From NCBI GenBank assembly GCA_046350055.1, contig JAXMBC010000001.1:4836001-4900000 (forward strand): a DNA stretch of 64,000 bases. The letters are read 5' to 3'. The stretch is from JAEUIE01 sp046350055 (GTDB lineage Bacteria; Planctomycetota; Planctomycetia; Gemmatales; HRBIN36). The notes under the pieces were generated by a model. The model saw only the letters and a program-made list of their open reading frames with translations. It had not been told where the DNA came from and did not search any database. Position 1 is the first letter of the stretch, and each line of letters begins with the position of its first letter. Both the position numbers and the translations under genes were made by a program. Shown piece after piece: positions 50,461-60,122 of this stretch.

Positions 50461-51405
50461 TTAAAGCCCCAGGCTCTCAGCAATATGGTGCAGGATGGGG
50501 AGATCAGTGTCGGGACGAGTGAGACTGCGGACGTGGGTGCGGGAAGTGGCGATCCAGCCGCGCTGATGCAGGAACTGAGCAGCGGAATGTTTATAAGCCG
50601 GCACCGGGGGGCGGAAAGCGAAACAGCCAAGATACTGGAGCTTGTCATTCAGTTCATAAAAACGTGGATCCCCTTCTAACCAGTACTTATCACGGAGACC
50701 GAAGAGCTGAGGAGCGAATGTGGATAGACCGAGGAGATAATCAGAGCCGTACATGATCATGTCGATGGCGAGATCGTTGCCAGTGAAGAGGCGAAACTCG
50801 GGCCGGACCTGGTTGCGGAGCACGAGGCGTTGCCATTCCAGTTCGCGTGACAGCGACGAATGCTTGATGCCGAGGCAGTTCGGTATCTTCAACAGGGCTT
50901 CGAACACTTCCATCGAGTAGATTTTGCCGAAGGGGGCGAACATCGTGCCCAACTCGAAGGCATAGAAGTGATCGGTATACCGGGCCAGATCCTCGTAGGC
51001 TCGCAGCAGTTCTTCATCAGGCAACGATGTCAGACCATGCGACTGAGTGATGACTGGTATCGCACCCATGGCATGAATGAACTGCAACTCTTCCATATAG
51101 GCCTCACGGTTAAACGGCAGATCGTGCTGATCTGGCACACAGACGCCCATGCAGAACGGGTGACCTTTGGCGATACTCTTGGTTTGAATTCCCACAAAGC
51201 GGCGGTCGGTCCTGGTCAGCAGCATGCCATAGCCGGTGTCCATGTTGATCGCGGGGATCAGGCCAGCAGCCATGGTCCGTTCGAGATGTTCGCTGAATCC
51301 ACGCCAATCGGCTTCGCCATTCTCGAGGAACGGCAGCAGCATCGCGGAGATACCCATCACCTTACGGCGAGGCTGAAGCAATGTATGCGGATCGAATGGC
51401 GTCAT
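50461..51405 (-). CDS. Dihydrodipicolinate synthase-like (DapA family) aldolase
   Basis: A protein of about 314 residues with the DapA TIM barrel. INMDTGYGMLLT corresponds to the GTTGE-type region and the Schiff-base Lys lies in LGIKHSSLSRELEW. The usual GTTGE loop differs (MDTGYGML), so the substrate is probably not aspartate semialdehyde. The gene overlaps the mch stop by four bases (ATGA, 51402-51405), so the two proteins are translated together. It may make a precursor for a tetrahydromethanopterin-type cofactor or act in C1 metabolism; this is inference from position only. Confidence 0.82.
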   Translation of the reverse strand: MTPFDPHTLLQPRRKVMGISAMLLPFLENGEADWRGFSEHLERTMAAGLIPAINMDTGYGMLLTRTDRRFVGIQTKSIAKGHPFCMGVCVPDQHDLPFNREAYMEELQFIHAMGAIPVITQSHGLTSLPDEELLRAYEDLARYTDHFYAFELGTMFAPFGKIYSMEVFEALLKIPNCLGIKHSSLSRELEWQRLVLRNQVRPEFRLFTGNDLAIDMIMYGSDYLLGLSTFAPQLFGLRDKYWLEGDPRFYELNDKLQYLGCFAFRPPVPAYKHSAAQFLHQRGWIATSRTHVRSLTRPDTDLPILHHIAESLGL

Positions 51406-52352
51406 GCACAACTCTGAAAGGAGCGATCCAGGATCTTTTCATTGAGCTTGCCGAAGCAGTGAACTTTCCCGGTAGTCAGATTGTGGAAGGTGATGCGGGC
51501 CGGACTGAATAGGAGCGGATCTATCTGGTAGAAGTCTCCACCAGCACGCTGGAATATCTCAGCAAATGGAGCACCATAATCGCTCGATGCTGACGACGGC
51601 ACTTTAGGCCCCAGGCTGTCGAGCAGGTCGTCGTCGCTCTTCACCCAGAGCGTCACATCGCCGCCATAAAGTACGGCATCGTTGGTCAGGCCGATGGCTT
51701 GCTGGGTTCTCTTCGCAATCGGTGGCAGCGGAGCAGTGCCAAACCCATACTGTATCAGATCAAGCGGAAAGCCCAGGGTATGCAGCTTGTGAAGAGCGGT
51801 CTCAACACTGCGGGCTACCACCTGCAGACTGCCTGCAACACTAGTCGTCGGAGCGACCACCAGGGTCAGATGCTCCGGACTGATGTTGCACTTGCTGGCA
51901 ATATCGAGAGCAACATCGTCCGAGGGTGGCGTTTTGGTTTCAAGTACGCCGACGGCAGCATGGACCAGTTCGAGATAGTCGATCTCTTTAAACAGCTCTT
52001 CCCGGGCATAAGCTGCTCGCATCGGCCCGGAGCCCATGGCGAAGTAACTACCCACCTTCACCTGCCAGCCGGCATACTGGCTCGCCAGGCAGGCCATCAC
52101 GGGGTGATCGGTCGTCACCTGCACTAGCGGGCATCCGGCAATGGAGGAGGCATGAAGTGAAACCTGACCCAGGTCCGCCATGCACAGCCTCGCGAGTTGA
52201 AGACCAGCTTGCAAACCGCCGGGAGTATCGATGCCTGCATCGATGATGCGAGCCTGGCTTGTCAGGTGTGAAACAGCTACCCGATAGTCATCGCGATGGT
52301 CATCGAGATGCTGAGCAACTTTGAGACCCCGGGCATTGAGGTGTCGGTTCAT
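51402..52352 (-). CDS. mch: Methenyltetrahydromethanopterin cyclohydrolase
   Basis: A 316-residue enzyme that interconverts methenyl- and formyl-H4MPT, the archaeal-type C1 carrier pathway that planctomycetes also carry. The Mch hallmarks are GYSFAMG-like VGSYFAMGSGPMRA near residue 105, and YLELVHAAVGVLET, SKCNISPEHLTLVVAPTTSVAG in the middle. Its Asp/Glu side chains match formylation enzymes. It overlaps the upstream radical SAM gene by four bases and the downstream DapA-like gene by four bases. Confidence 0.93.
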   Translation of the reverse strand: MNRHLNARGLKVAQHLDDHRDDYRVAVSHLTSQARIIDAGIDTPGGLQAGLQLARLCMADLGQVSLHASSIAGCPLVQVTTDHPVMACLASQYAGWQVKVGSYFAMGSGPMRAAYAREELFKEIDYLELVHAAVGVLETKTPPSDDVALDIASKCNISPEHLTLVVAPTTSVAGSLQVVARSVETALHKLHTLGFPLDLIQYGFGTAPLPPIAKRTQQAIGLTNDAVLYGGDVTLWVKSDDDLLDSLGPKVPSSASSDYGAPFAEIFQRAGGDFYQIDPLLFSPARITFHNLTTGKVHCFGKLNEKILDRSFQSCA

Positions 52353-54142
52353 ACGCTGACAACCTCCCGCTCTCGCTTGATGAGCGTTGCTTGTTCATCC
52401 ACCATGTCGAGCCACTCTTCATCCAGTGGCTCGCCTTCATCTACCAGGATCAGAATCCGCTTGGCTCCAATCGGCCGGCCCGGCTGCATGGAATAGTAGC
52501 GATCCATATAGCTGGGCTGCTCCTGGCATGCTTGCCAGAGTTCATCGAGAACCTCACTCGTGATCGTACAGGGATTACTCTCGGGCTCGAGAATGATCTG
52601 CAAGGTTGTATAGGGTGATTCACGCAGCAGTTCCCGAATCACCCGACAGGCCCGGCGGGCATGCAGCGTGAAATCACTACTCTGGAACCACAACGTGTAG
52701 ACCTGATGACGCAGGCGGGCCGGTGGCAGGCTGTTCCCTTCCACATCCAGGTGAATGAGCACGCCATCAGCTGGCTTCTGCACCAGTGCTGCAATTGTCT
52801 GGAAATCAACATCGGGCAACGGATCCCAGTCGATCTCAAAGATATCTGCCGCCTCAGCCATCAGGTCAAAGAGTTGCTGCTGATTCAGTGTAGGTGTCTG
52901 GCGGACGTAGTAGGGCGGTCGTGGCTGGAAGACGAGACCAAGCTCTTGGGCTTCCTGACGAAAAGCGGTACCGGGTAATACCGCGAGGTTGAAGACCTGC
53001 ACATCAGAATAAATGCCACTGTCTTTCAGATAGTGCATGCTGCGACGTACGCTCTCCACTGTATCGCCAGGCAAGCCGATGATGAGATCGACCTTCACCT
53101 TGATGCCCGCGGCGAGCATGGCTCGACAGCCTTTCTCGACAGCATTCAGATTGTTCTTGCGATCCATCAACTGCATGGCGAGCGGATCGATGCTTTGCAG
53201 GCCGACTTCCACCTCGGTGAAGTTCGCCTGGGCCAGCAACTCGGCCGTCGCAGGCTTGATGCCCTCGGCACGCAGTTCACCGAAGTAACTCATCCGTCGC
53301 CCAGGGTTCTCTTCGATGAGCAGTCGCAGGAAGTCGTCAAAGTCCTTCCGCTGGTTGAGCGTGGGATCCAGCAGCACCACTTCATGAGCACCCCGTTCCC
53401 GGGCATGACGCAGATTGGCGATGATCTTCTCACGGCTCAGGAAGTGCAGCCCCTGGTAACTCTTGGGGTAGTAGCAGAACTTGCACTTGAAGATGCAGCC
53501 TCGGATGGTTTCCAGCAGCAGCATCGATTCATCGGCTGCATCCAGAATGCCTGAGAGATACGGCGAGGAGATCTGGTCCAGGTTTTCAAGAGGATGGCGA
53601 GGCTCAAAGCCCGGCAGCAGAGGCTGAGCTATATCAACCCGTTCCAGGCTCAGTGTCTTACGAACCCGTGGCACGTGCAGGCCGGGTATAGCCCTGGAGA
53701 TGCCGCCACTGGCGAGGCACTGGAGCAATTCGGCAAAGGTCTGTTCCCCTTCACCGATGATAAAGTAGTCGATAGCTGCCTGCTGAAGTACCCAGCCATT
53801 GTCGATGGTGATCTCCGGGCCACCGAGGATGATCTGGATAGAAGGATCACACTCTTTCAGTCGCTGGGCGATCCAGAGAGTGCGATCAATGTTCCAGAGG
53901 TAACAGGTGAAGCCGACATACCGCGGCTGGTGAGTGAGGATGGCTTCGACCAGGCCTTGTTCGCTCAGAGTATTGGCAAGATGGCTGGGAAGTATCTCGA
54001 TGTTGAAGTGTTGATCCAGGCCCTGCAAGCTGGCATACATCTTGAGGTAACCCGCCGCTAGCGGTACGTTACCACGCAGCTTCCCTGGGCCTAGGGGTGG
54101 TATGGGGAGTTGCAGGAGGAGTAATAAAGGGCGATGAGGCAT
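52349..54142 (-). CDS. B12-binding radical SAM protein
   Basis: A protein of about 597 residues. The first ~150 residues form a cobalamin-binding domain (PLAAGYLKMYA, YVGFTCYLWNIDRT, IILGGPEITIDN, FIIGEGEQTFAELL), followed by the radical SAM [4Fe-4S] motif RGCIFKCKFCYYPKS (CxxxCxxC near residues 215-222). Such enzymes do methyl or other group transfers; the substrate is unknown. It overlaps mch by four bases, implying one transcript of three genes. The start may be ATG 54142 or a little upstream; the frame goes back to 54169. Confidence 0.88.
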   Translation of the reverse strand: MPHRPLLLLLQLPIPPLGPGKLRGNVPLAAGYLKMYASLQGLDQHFNIEILPSHLANTLSEQGLVEAILTHQPRYVGFTCYLWNIDRTLWIAQRLKECDPSIQIILGGPEITIDNGWVLQQAAIDYFIIGEGEQTFAELLQCLASGGISRAIPGLHVPRVRKTLSLERVDIAQPLLPGFEPRHPLENLDQISSPYLSGILDAADESMLLLETIRGCIFKCKFCYYPKSYQGLHFLSREKIIANLRHARERGAHEVVLLDPTLNQRKDFDDFLRLLIEENPGRRMSYFGELRAEGIKPATAELLAQANFTEVEVGLQSIDPLAMQLMDRKNNLNAVEKGCRAMLAAGIKVKVDLIIGLPGDTVESVRRSMHYLKDSGIYSDVQVFNLAVLPGTAFRQEAQELGLVFQPRPPYYVRQTPTLNQQQLFDLMAEAADIFEIDWDPLPDVDFQTIAALVQKPADGVLIHLDVEGNSLPPARLRHQVYTLWFQSSDFTLHARRACRVIRELLRESPYTTLQIILEPESNPCTITSEVLDELWQACQEQPSYMDRYYSMQPGRPIGAKRILILVDEGEPLDEEWLDMVDEQATLIKREREVVSV

Positions 54143-54219
54143 TGGAATTCTTAAGGACATGAAACACAAGTTCAGCTAGCTAGTAGAATCTATCTTATGG
54201 TTTGAGCGAGTCGCAAGTG

Positions 54220-55887
54220 ATGCTTCATAGACTCAAGCGATTGTTTATTCGGCAATGGCCACCTATCGTGGCGTTCATTCTATCAGTAGCACTTCTGGCC
54301 AAGATGTTGGCTCCCCGCCCCTTTGAAACAGTGCGGCTTCTTGAAGAAGCAAATGTTTACGCCAGTAGGTACGAAGTGAGTCCAGATGAACGTTATGTCA
54401 TCGCCATTGACAGCGACGTGACTTTACTTGACCTTCGAACTGGAAAGAAACTCCTATCTTTTCCGCACACCAATGATCAATACGGTTTTGATCGTGAAGG
54501 CAGATTGATCTGGCTGGAATTGAAGCATGTTGGCTTCTTATTTTCAGAATATGTGATTGTCTCATTGTGCCAATTCGATCCGTCAACAGTTACACGGACC
54601 AAGTTGAATGAATGGCTACTTTACTTCCTTGACCACAGCGGTGGAAGAGAACACTTCACAGGTTTGCACCTGTTTGATCAGTATCACGAGATGGCCTTGT
54701 TATCGCCTGACTGCAAGACATTACTCCTCCCTCAGTATTCCTGTACGATTGCGACGTATGACCTCGTTGATGCAGTTACTGGACAGAAAAGGTGCACACT
54801 GGAATTACCACCAATCCAGATTGGTGCGACATATACAACTCTGATCGAAGCCGCATTTTCGGAAGATAGCAAGAGTCTACTGGTACAAACTGAGGATAGA
54901 GCAGGCGATCGAACAAATTACGTCCTACGAGTTTATGATGCCGCCACGGGTAAAGTATGGCGTTCTTTACGTCTTCCAGGAAGTGAAAGCTTGGGAAATA
55001 CAAGCAGTAGTTGGAGAAGTGGTTACTCTGGGTTTGATCACAGTAGCCGTATCTGGCAGAATAAATCACGACTAGGAAAAGTGCTTTACTTTGATGGCAG
55101 CCAAGTCATTGCCGATCATAACATCGAATTTGAAGAGGGCCCCAAGGGAATCATGAGTGTCGATTTTGCAACACAGCAAGTACGTAAGATTGCTCTCGAT
55201 GAATTCAGATTGAGCGAAGAAGAACTTCATAAGCTCAGCAGAAAGAGCGGCTCAGAATTGTCTCCACAAATTGTAAATCAGTGGAATCATCAACAACGTT
55301 CTGTGGTCAGCATCGCGCAATTTCTGGAAGGAAATCGGTATTTACCAATTATTTGCTTCAGCTCACGTGATGCGAACGATGGTCATTTGTTATCGACCAC
55401 GAAGGTTGCATTCCCAAATAACGATTTTTATCAATACTTGGAACCTTGTAAGCTGCTGGCATTGTTACCTGACACCAAGCTGCTTCTCAAAGAGATAGAA
55501 AGTGTGCCTGTTAAGGATTCAGTGGTATCACGTTGTTTCGAGAGTATTAGTCGCTGGTTACACTTTTCCGGACCCCGGAAGTTCACGCTGTTTAACGCAA
55601 CAACAGGATATCGCGACTATTCCTTGTACTGGGATGTCGAAGTGGTTGCAACACATCTCAGTACGAACGGCAAAACCTTAGCACTGTATGGGAATGATGA
55701 CGAAAGTTTGTTCATAAAAAAGTACGCCTATCCATTCAGCAAACCGTGGATGTTGGTGATTGCCTGGTCACTCGGAATCGCGATTGGAGTTTTCCTAATT
55801 CGTGAGAGTTGCCGGTACATTATCAATAGACCTCGCCTCCACGTCTTTCCTGATCAGGCCAGAGTATCGACTATAACGCCTGAATAA
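54220..55887 (+). CDS. Membrane-anchored WD/beta-propeller-like protein
   Basis: A protein of about 555 residues with one membrane segment at each end (RQWPPIVAFILSVALLAKML; KPWMLVIAWSLGIAIGVFLI). Between them repeating blocks such as SRYEVSPDERYVIAIDSDVTLLDLRTGKKLLSF and LRVYDAATGKVWRSLRLPG suggest a beta-propeller facing outside. The gene is AT-richer than its neighbours. No catalytic motif. An upstream TTG at 54202 is possible. Confidence 0.72.
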   Translation: MLHRLKRLFIRQWPPIVAFILSVALLAKMLAPRPFETVRLLEEANVYASRYEVSPDERYVIAIDSDVTLLDLRTGKKLLSFPHTNDQYGFDREGRLIWLELKHVGFLFSEYVIVSLCQFDPSTVTRTKLNEWLLYFLDHSGGREHFTGLHLFDQYHEMALLSPDCKTLLLPQYSCTIATYDLVDAVTGQKRCTLELPPIQIGATYTTLIEAAFSEDSKSLLVQTEDRAGDRTNYVLRVYDAATGKVWRSLRLPGSESLGNTSSSWRSGYSGFDHSSRIWQNKSRLGKVLYFDGSQVIADHNIEFEEGPKGIMSVDFATQQVRKIALDEFRLSEEELHKLSRKSGSELSPQIVNQWNHQQRSVVSIAQFLEGNRYLPIICFSSRDANDGHLLSTTKVAFPNNDFYQYLEPCKLLALLPDTKLLLKEIESVPVKDSVVSRCFESISRWLHFSGPRKFTLFNATTGYRDYSLYWDVEVVATHLSTNGKTLALYGNDDESLFIKKYAYPFSKPWMLVIAWSLGIAIGVFLIRESCRYIINRPRLHVFPDQARVSTITPE

Positions 55888-55981
55888 TCGGTGAGATCGG
55901 CAAACTGCCCTATCTGCTGCTGCATCCTGCATTGCTCCCAAGGTATAACAAGGAGCGAGAGCCCAGCTTACCGAGATCATC

Positions 55982-58900
55982 ATGCTTTTCCTTCGACTCG
56001 TCGCCGCAGCGATCACTTCGTTCCTGTTGCTTGCAACACTCACGGCTGATCCGTTCAATCCGAAGGAGACTGAGCCGAAGCTGTTCAAGCATCTGCAGTT
56101 CCGCAACATCGGGCCGGCAGCTGGTGGTCGGGTATCACGTGTCGCGGGGGTGCCGGGCGATCCACTGACCTACTATGCAGCCTCCGCGTCGGGCGGCTTG
56201 TGGAAGAGTTCCGATGGCGGCTTGCACTGGCGCTCCATTATGGATGCCACCGACTCGTTTTCCATGGGCTCGATTGCTGTCGCTCCCTCCAACCCGAATG
56301 TCCTCTATGTCGGCACCGGCGAAGCTAACATACGAGGCAATGTCTGCAGTGGTGACGGCATCTTCAAATCGATCGATGCGGGTGTCACCTGGAAACACGT
56401 CTGGAAGCAGAAAGCCCAGATCGGTACGATCATTGTCCATCCGACGAACCCGGATATCTGCTTTGCAGCGGTACTCGGTCATGCTTTTGGCCCCAGCAGT
56501 GAGCGGGGTGTCTATCGCACCACCGATGGCGGGCTCAACTGGCAGAAAGTACTGTTCAAGGATGAAGACACCGGGGCCAGCGATGTCTGCTTCGATCCGA
56601 ACAATCCCAATATCCTTTTTGCCGGGCTTTGGCAAACCCGCCGGCGCCCCTGGGAATTGACCAGTGGTGGCCCGGGCAGTGGACTGTACGTGTCTCGTGA
56701 TGCAGGCAACACCTGGCAGCAACTGCTACCCAAGAATAGCATCGGCAAGGAAACCGGACTGCCCGAAGGCATCTACGGGCGAGTAGGTGTTGCCGTGGCT
56801 CCCAGCGATAGCCAGCGGGTCTATGCCCTGATCGAAGCAGAGAAAGGGGGCCTATACCGTTCCGATGATGGCGGCATCACCTGGAAATTGGCCAGTGGTG
56901 ATCGCAAGATTCGGCAACGCGCCTGGTACTACACCACCTTCACTGTCGATCCACAGAATGCTGATGTCCTCTGGTTCCCGCAAGTCTCCATGCTCAAGAG
57001 CATTGATGGAGGCAAGACTGTTGCTGATGTGAGTGGCGGGCATCACGGCGATCATCATGATGTCTGGATCGATCCCAAGGACAGCAAACGGATCATCAAC
57101 GCCAACGATGGAGGTGTGGATATCTCTGTCGATGGCGGTAAGACCTGGTACGCACCACCCCTGCCCCTCAGCCAGTTCTACCGCATCAATGTCTGCAATC
57201 GCACGCCGTACCACGTCGGTGGCACGATGCAGGACCTGGGAACTGCTGCTGCCCCAACCAACACCCTGACAGGCAATGGTATTCGCCTGGCGGACTGGTA
57301 TCCCATTGGTGGTGGTGAGACAGGCTATGTGCTGTTCGATGCAAAAGACCCGAACATCATCTATGCAGGCGAATATGCTGGCATCATCACCCGCTATGAT
57401 GCCCGTCTCCGCACTGCTCGCAACATCTCCATCTATCCGGACAATCCATCAGGCCACGGTGGGGAGGACATGCGGTATCGCTTCCGCTGGCCCGCCCCGA
57501 TAGCCGGTTCGCCCCACGATGTGAACGTGGTCTACCATGCTGCCAATGTGCTGTTCCGTACCAAAGACGGTGGCAAGACCTGGGAGAAGCTCAGTGGTGA
57601 CCTGACCCGTAATGACAAAGCCAAGCAGAAATGGTCCGGCGGTCCCATCACGGGCGACAACACTACTGCAGAATTCTACTGTACCATCTCCGCCGTCGCT
57701 GAATCACCCAGACAGGCTGGCGTGATCTGGGTAGGCTCTGACGATGGCCTGGTCCATCTCTCCAAGGATAAGGGCAAAACCTGGACCAACCTCACCGGCA
57801 AGCTGCCTGAGTTCCCCGAATGGGCGACGATCAAGATGATCGAAGCCTCACGCTATGAAGCTGGCACAGCCTATGTCGTGGTTGATGCCCATCTGCTGGG
57901 GGATACAAGGCCCTACCTGTTCAAGACCACCAACTTTGGTGACACCTGGGAGTCTCTCAGCGACACCATGCCCGGTTCGAACTATCTGCATGTGTTGCGG
58001 GAAGATACTGTCCGCAAAGACATGCTCTTTGCCGGCTATGAACGGGGTCTTTATTTCAGCACCGACACAGGCAAAACCTGGCAGCGACTGAAGCTCAACC
58101 TGCCTCCGGTACCGGTGCATGATTTGATCGTGAAGGGGAACGACCTGGTTGTCGGCACCAGCGGCCGGTCGTTGTGGATTCTGGATGACATCACCCCCTT
58201 GCGACAATTCACCGAAGAGAAGGCAGAGCAAGGCAACACTCTGCTGGAACCAGCTCCCTGCATTCGCTGGCGTTTGGGCAACAGTGCCATTACTTCACAT
58301 GAGGCAGCCGTCTTCCCCAATCCCGAGTATGGCGCTGTGCTGCACTATTACCTCAAGAAGAAGCCTGAGAAGGAACTGAAACTGGAGATCACCGACGCGG
58401 CTGGGAACAAGATCAGCACGTACGAAGGCAAGAAGGATGAACCCAAGGACGACAAGGAAAAGAAGGATGACAGCGACTACCCCGCTGAAAAACCTCGCTT
58501 GCCGAACGAGCCGGGCTTACAGCGGTTCGTCTGGAACCTGAGCTACGATGGGGCGAAGTCGATCAAGGGCGCAGTGGCTGACATGGGCACGCCCGAAGTT
58601 GGTCCTTCCATCAACCCAGGCACGTACAACGCGAAGCTAATTGTAGACGGCAAACAGTACACCACCAGGATCACGGTACAGGCTGACCCGCGTATCAACC
58701 CAAAGCCAGATGACATCGCCAATCAGGAGAAGAATGTGCTGGCAATGCGATCCGACCTGAACAGCCTGGCACGTGCAGTGGAAAGCCTGCGTGCCGTGCG
58801 AAACCAGTTGCAGGCCCGCAATGAACTTCTGAAAAATGACAAGGCCGCAGAGAAGCTCATCGAAGCCAGCAAGAAGGCGAGCGAGTCACTCGACAAGCTG

Positions 58901-59188
58901 GAAGAAAAGCTGCACAACCCCAAGGCTAAGATTCCCTACGATGTGCTGGCGATGAAGGGTGGCGCGCAACTCTACTCCCGGCTGGTGTTCCTCTACAACT
59001 CCGCACTGGAAAGCGACATAGGCCCCACGCAAGGCGAGTTGGAAGTCTACCTTGAACTGAAACAACTGCTGCTCAAGCAACTCCAGGAGTGGGAGACCTT
59101 CAAGAGCAAGACGCTGACAGAACTCAACGACCAGGCCCGGAAGCTGGACCTGCCCATTGTGATTGTGCCGAAGGAGAAGAAGGAGTAA
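55982..59188 (+). CDS. Large exported BNR-repeat (VPS10/sortilin-like) protein
   Basis: A 1068-residue protein with a signal peptide (FLRLVAAAITSFLLLATLTA). At least ten BNR/Asp-box repeats of the form SxDxGxTW occur (SSDGGLHW, SIDAGVTW, TTDGGLNW, SRDAGNTW, SDDGGITW, SVDGGKTW, TKDGGKTW, SKDKGKTW, STDTGKTW), building a beta-propeller as in VPS10 or sialidase folds. The last ~270 residues are helical (SLARAVESLRAVRNQLQAR; ESLDKLEEKLHN). It probably acts in the periplasm or on the cell surface; substrate unknown. Confidence 0.9.
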   Translation: MLFLRLVAAAITSFLLLATLTADPFNPKETEPKLFKHLQFRNIGPAAGGRVSRVAGVPGDPLTYYAASASGGLWKSSDGGLHWRSIMDATDSFSMGSIAVAPSNPNVLYVGTGEANIRGNVCSGDGIFKSIDAGVTWKHVWKQKAQIGTIIVHPTNPDICFAAVLGHAFGPSSERGVYRTTDGGLNWQKVLFKDEDTGASDVCFDPNNPNILFAGLWQTRRRPWELTSGGPGSGLYVSRDAGNTWQQLLPKNSIGKETGLPEGIYGRVGVAVAPSDSQRVYALIEAEKGGLYRSDDGGITWKLASGDRKIRQRAWYYTTFTVDPQNADVLWFPQVSMLKSIDGGKTVADVSGGHHGDHHDVWIDPKDSKRIINANDGGVDISVDGGKTWYAPPLPLSQFYRINVCNRTPYHVGGTMQDLGTAAAPTNTLTGNGIRLADWYPIGGGETGYVLFDAKDPNIIYAGEYAGIITRYDARLRTARNISIYPDNPSGHGGEDMRYRFRWPAPIAGSPHDVNVVYHAANVLFRTKDGGKTWEKLSGDLTRNDKAKQKWSGGPITGDNTTAEFYCTISAVAESPRQAGVIWVGSDDGLVHLSKDKGKTWTNLTGKLPEFPEWATIKMIEASRYEAGTAYVVVDAHLLGDTRPYLFKTTNFGDTWESLSDTMPGSNYLHVLREDTVRKDMLFAGYERGLYFSTDTGKTWQRLKLNLPPVPVHDLIVKGNDLVVGTSGRSLWILDDITPLRQFTEEKAEQGNTLLEPAPCIRWRLGNSAITSHEAAVFPNPEYGAVLHYYLKKKPEKELKLEITDAAGNKISTYEGKKDEPKDDKEKKDDSDYPAEKPRLPNEPGLQRFVWNLSYDGAKSIKGAVADMGTPEVGPSINPGTYNAKLIVDGKQYTTRITVQADPRINPKPDDIANQEKNVLAMRSDLNSLARAVESLRAVRNQLQARNELLKNDKAAEKLIEASKKASESLDKLEEKLHNPKAKIPYDVLAMKGGAQLYSRLVFLYNSALESDIGPTQGELEVYLELKQLLLKQLQEWETFKSKTLTELNDQARKLDLPIVIVPKEKKE

Positions 59189-59210
59189 CTGGCGTCGTCA
59201 GCGCTCCGCC

Positions 59211-59999
59211 TTAGCCAGCCACCTTGACCAATGCCGGGTTGATGAAACAGCAATCGGCCCAGGTGGCACGACCGTGACTGTCTCGCTCGCAGGCTGACAT
59301 GTTGAAGTATTTGAAACCATACTTGTTTGTCATCAGATCAAATAGGGAAGAGATATTATCGTCATTTACGTAGTGAGAGATGTAGTGCGTCTCTAATAGT
59401 ATGGCTTTCGTCCGCTTGAGAGTCTCAGCACTGCCTTCCAGGGCCATGCGTTCGTAGCCCTGGACATCGAGCTTGAAAACATCAATGATCTGTTCCTTCG
59501 GGATCACATCATCGAGTCTGACGATGGGAACAGTGATCTTTTCAATAATGGCAGCATCGTTGGGATAAAGCTCGTTGCACTTCTCATTAGGAGCGAGTAC
59601 CGAACTGAGGGCCGAGCCCGACGTAATATTGAATGTGGTCTGCGCCGAAACATTACCAACTGCTGACTGGTGCAGCACAAAGTTCCTGATTCCAGGGTGA
59701 CTGCTGAAGCGGGTCTGAAGTGTCTTAGCCAGGTGGGGGTTAGGCTCAAACGCATGGAGAGAATCGATCTTACAGAACTGGAGTAACGATCCTGCCCAGT
59801 CACCCAGGTTGGCACCGACATCGAGTACGCAACCAAATCGGCCACTCTTTACTTCAGGCAGCAGTTCAATGCGTGACTTGAGAATCGCCTGCCGACTTGC
59901 CTCGCTCCATGCCCGGGTACCCGAGACGCCGATCCGCTCAAATCGTGCTTTCCAATCGAGATATCGAACCAGGCCGTGTGGAAGAATGGCGCGCAGCAT
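59211..59999 (-). CDS. FkbM-family methyltransferase
   Basis: A 262-residue SAM methyltransferase. CVLDVGANLGDWAGSL is motif I, and DVFKLDVQGYERMALEGSAETLKRT is the conserved LDVQGxE block. It resembles, but is distinct from, the 38.8-39.6 kb copy. It lies divergent from the flippase gene, with which it shares the surface-polysaccharide theme. Confidence 0.88.
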   Translation of the reverse strand: MLRAILPHGLVRYLDWKARFERIGVSGTRAWSEASRQAILKSRIELLPEVKSGRFGCVLDVGANLGDWAGSLLQFCKIDSLHAFEPNPHLAKTLQTRFSSHPGIRNFVLHQSAVGNVSAQTTFNITSGSALSSVLAPNEKCNELYPNDAAIIEKITVPIVRLDDVIPKEQIIDVFKLDVQGYERMALEGSAETLKRTKAILLETHYISHYVNDDNISSLFDLMTNKYGFKYFNMSACERDSHGRATWADCCFINPALVKVAG

Positions 60000-60098
60000 T
60001 ACTATCCTTTATGGAGTCTCCGCGAAGACTGTTCTATGAGCTAACCTGACGATGCATAGTCAATAAGATGGTCACTTCTTCGTACATAACGCCGACTT

Positions 60099-60104
60099 TA
60101 TACA
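60099..60104 (+). promoter_or_regulatory. Possible promoter of the flippase gene (weak)
   Basis: TATACA (60099-60104) is preceded by TTCTTC (60076-60081) at a 17-base distance. The -35 match is poor, so this is only a hint. It lies ~20 bases before the translation start. Confidence 0.3.
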
Positions 60105-60122
60105 TTTGAGAATCTTGACTTG

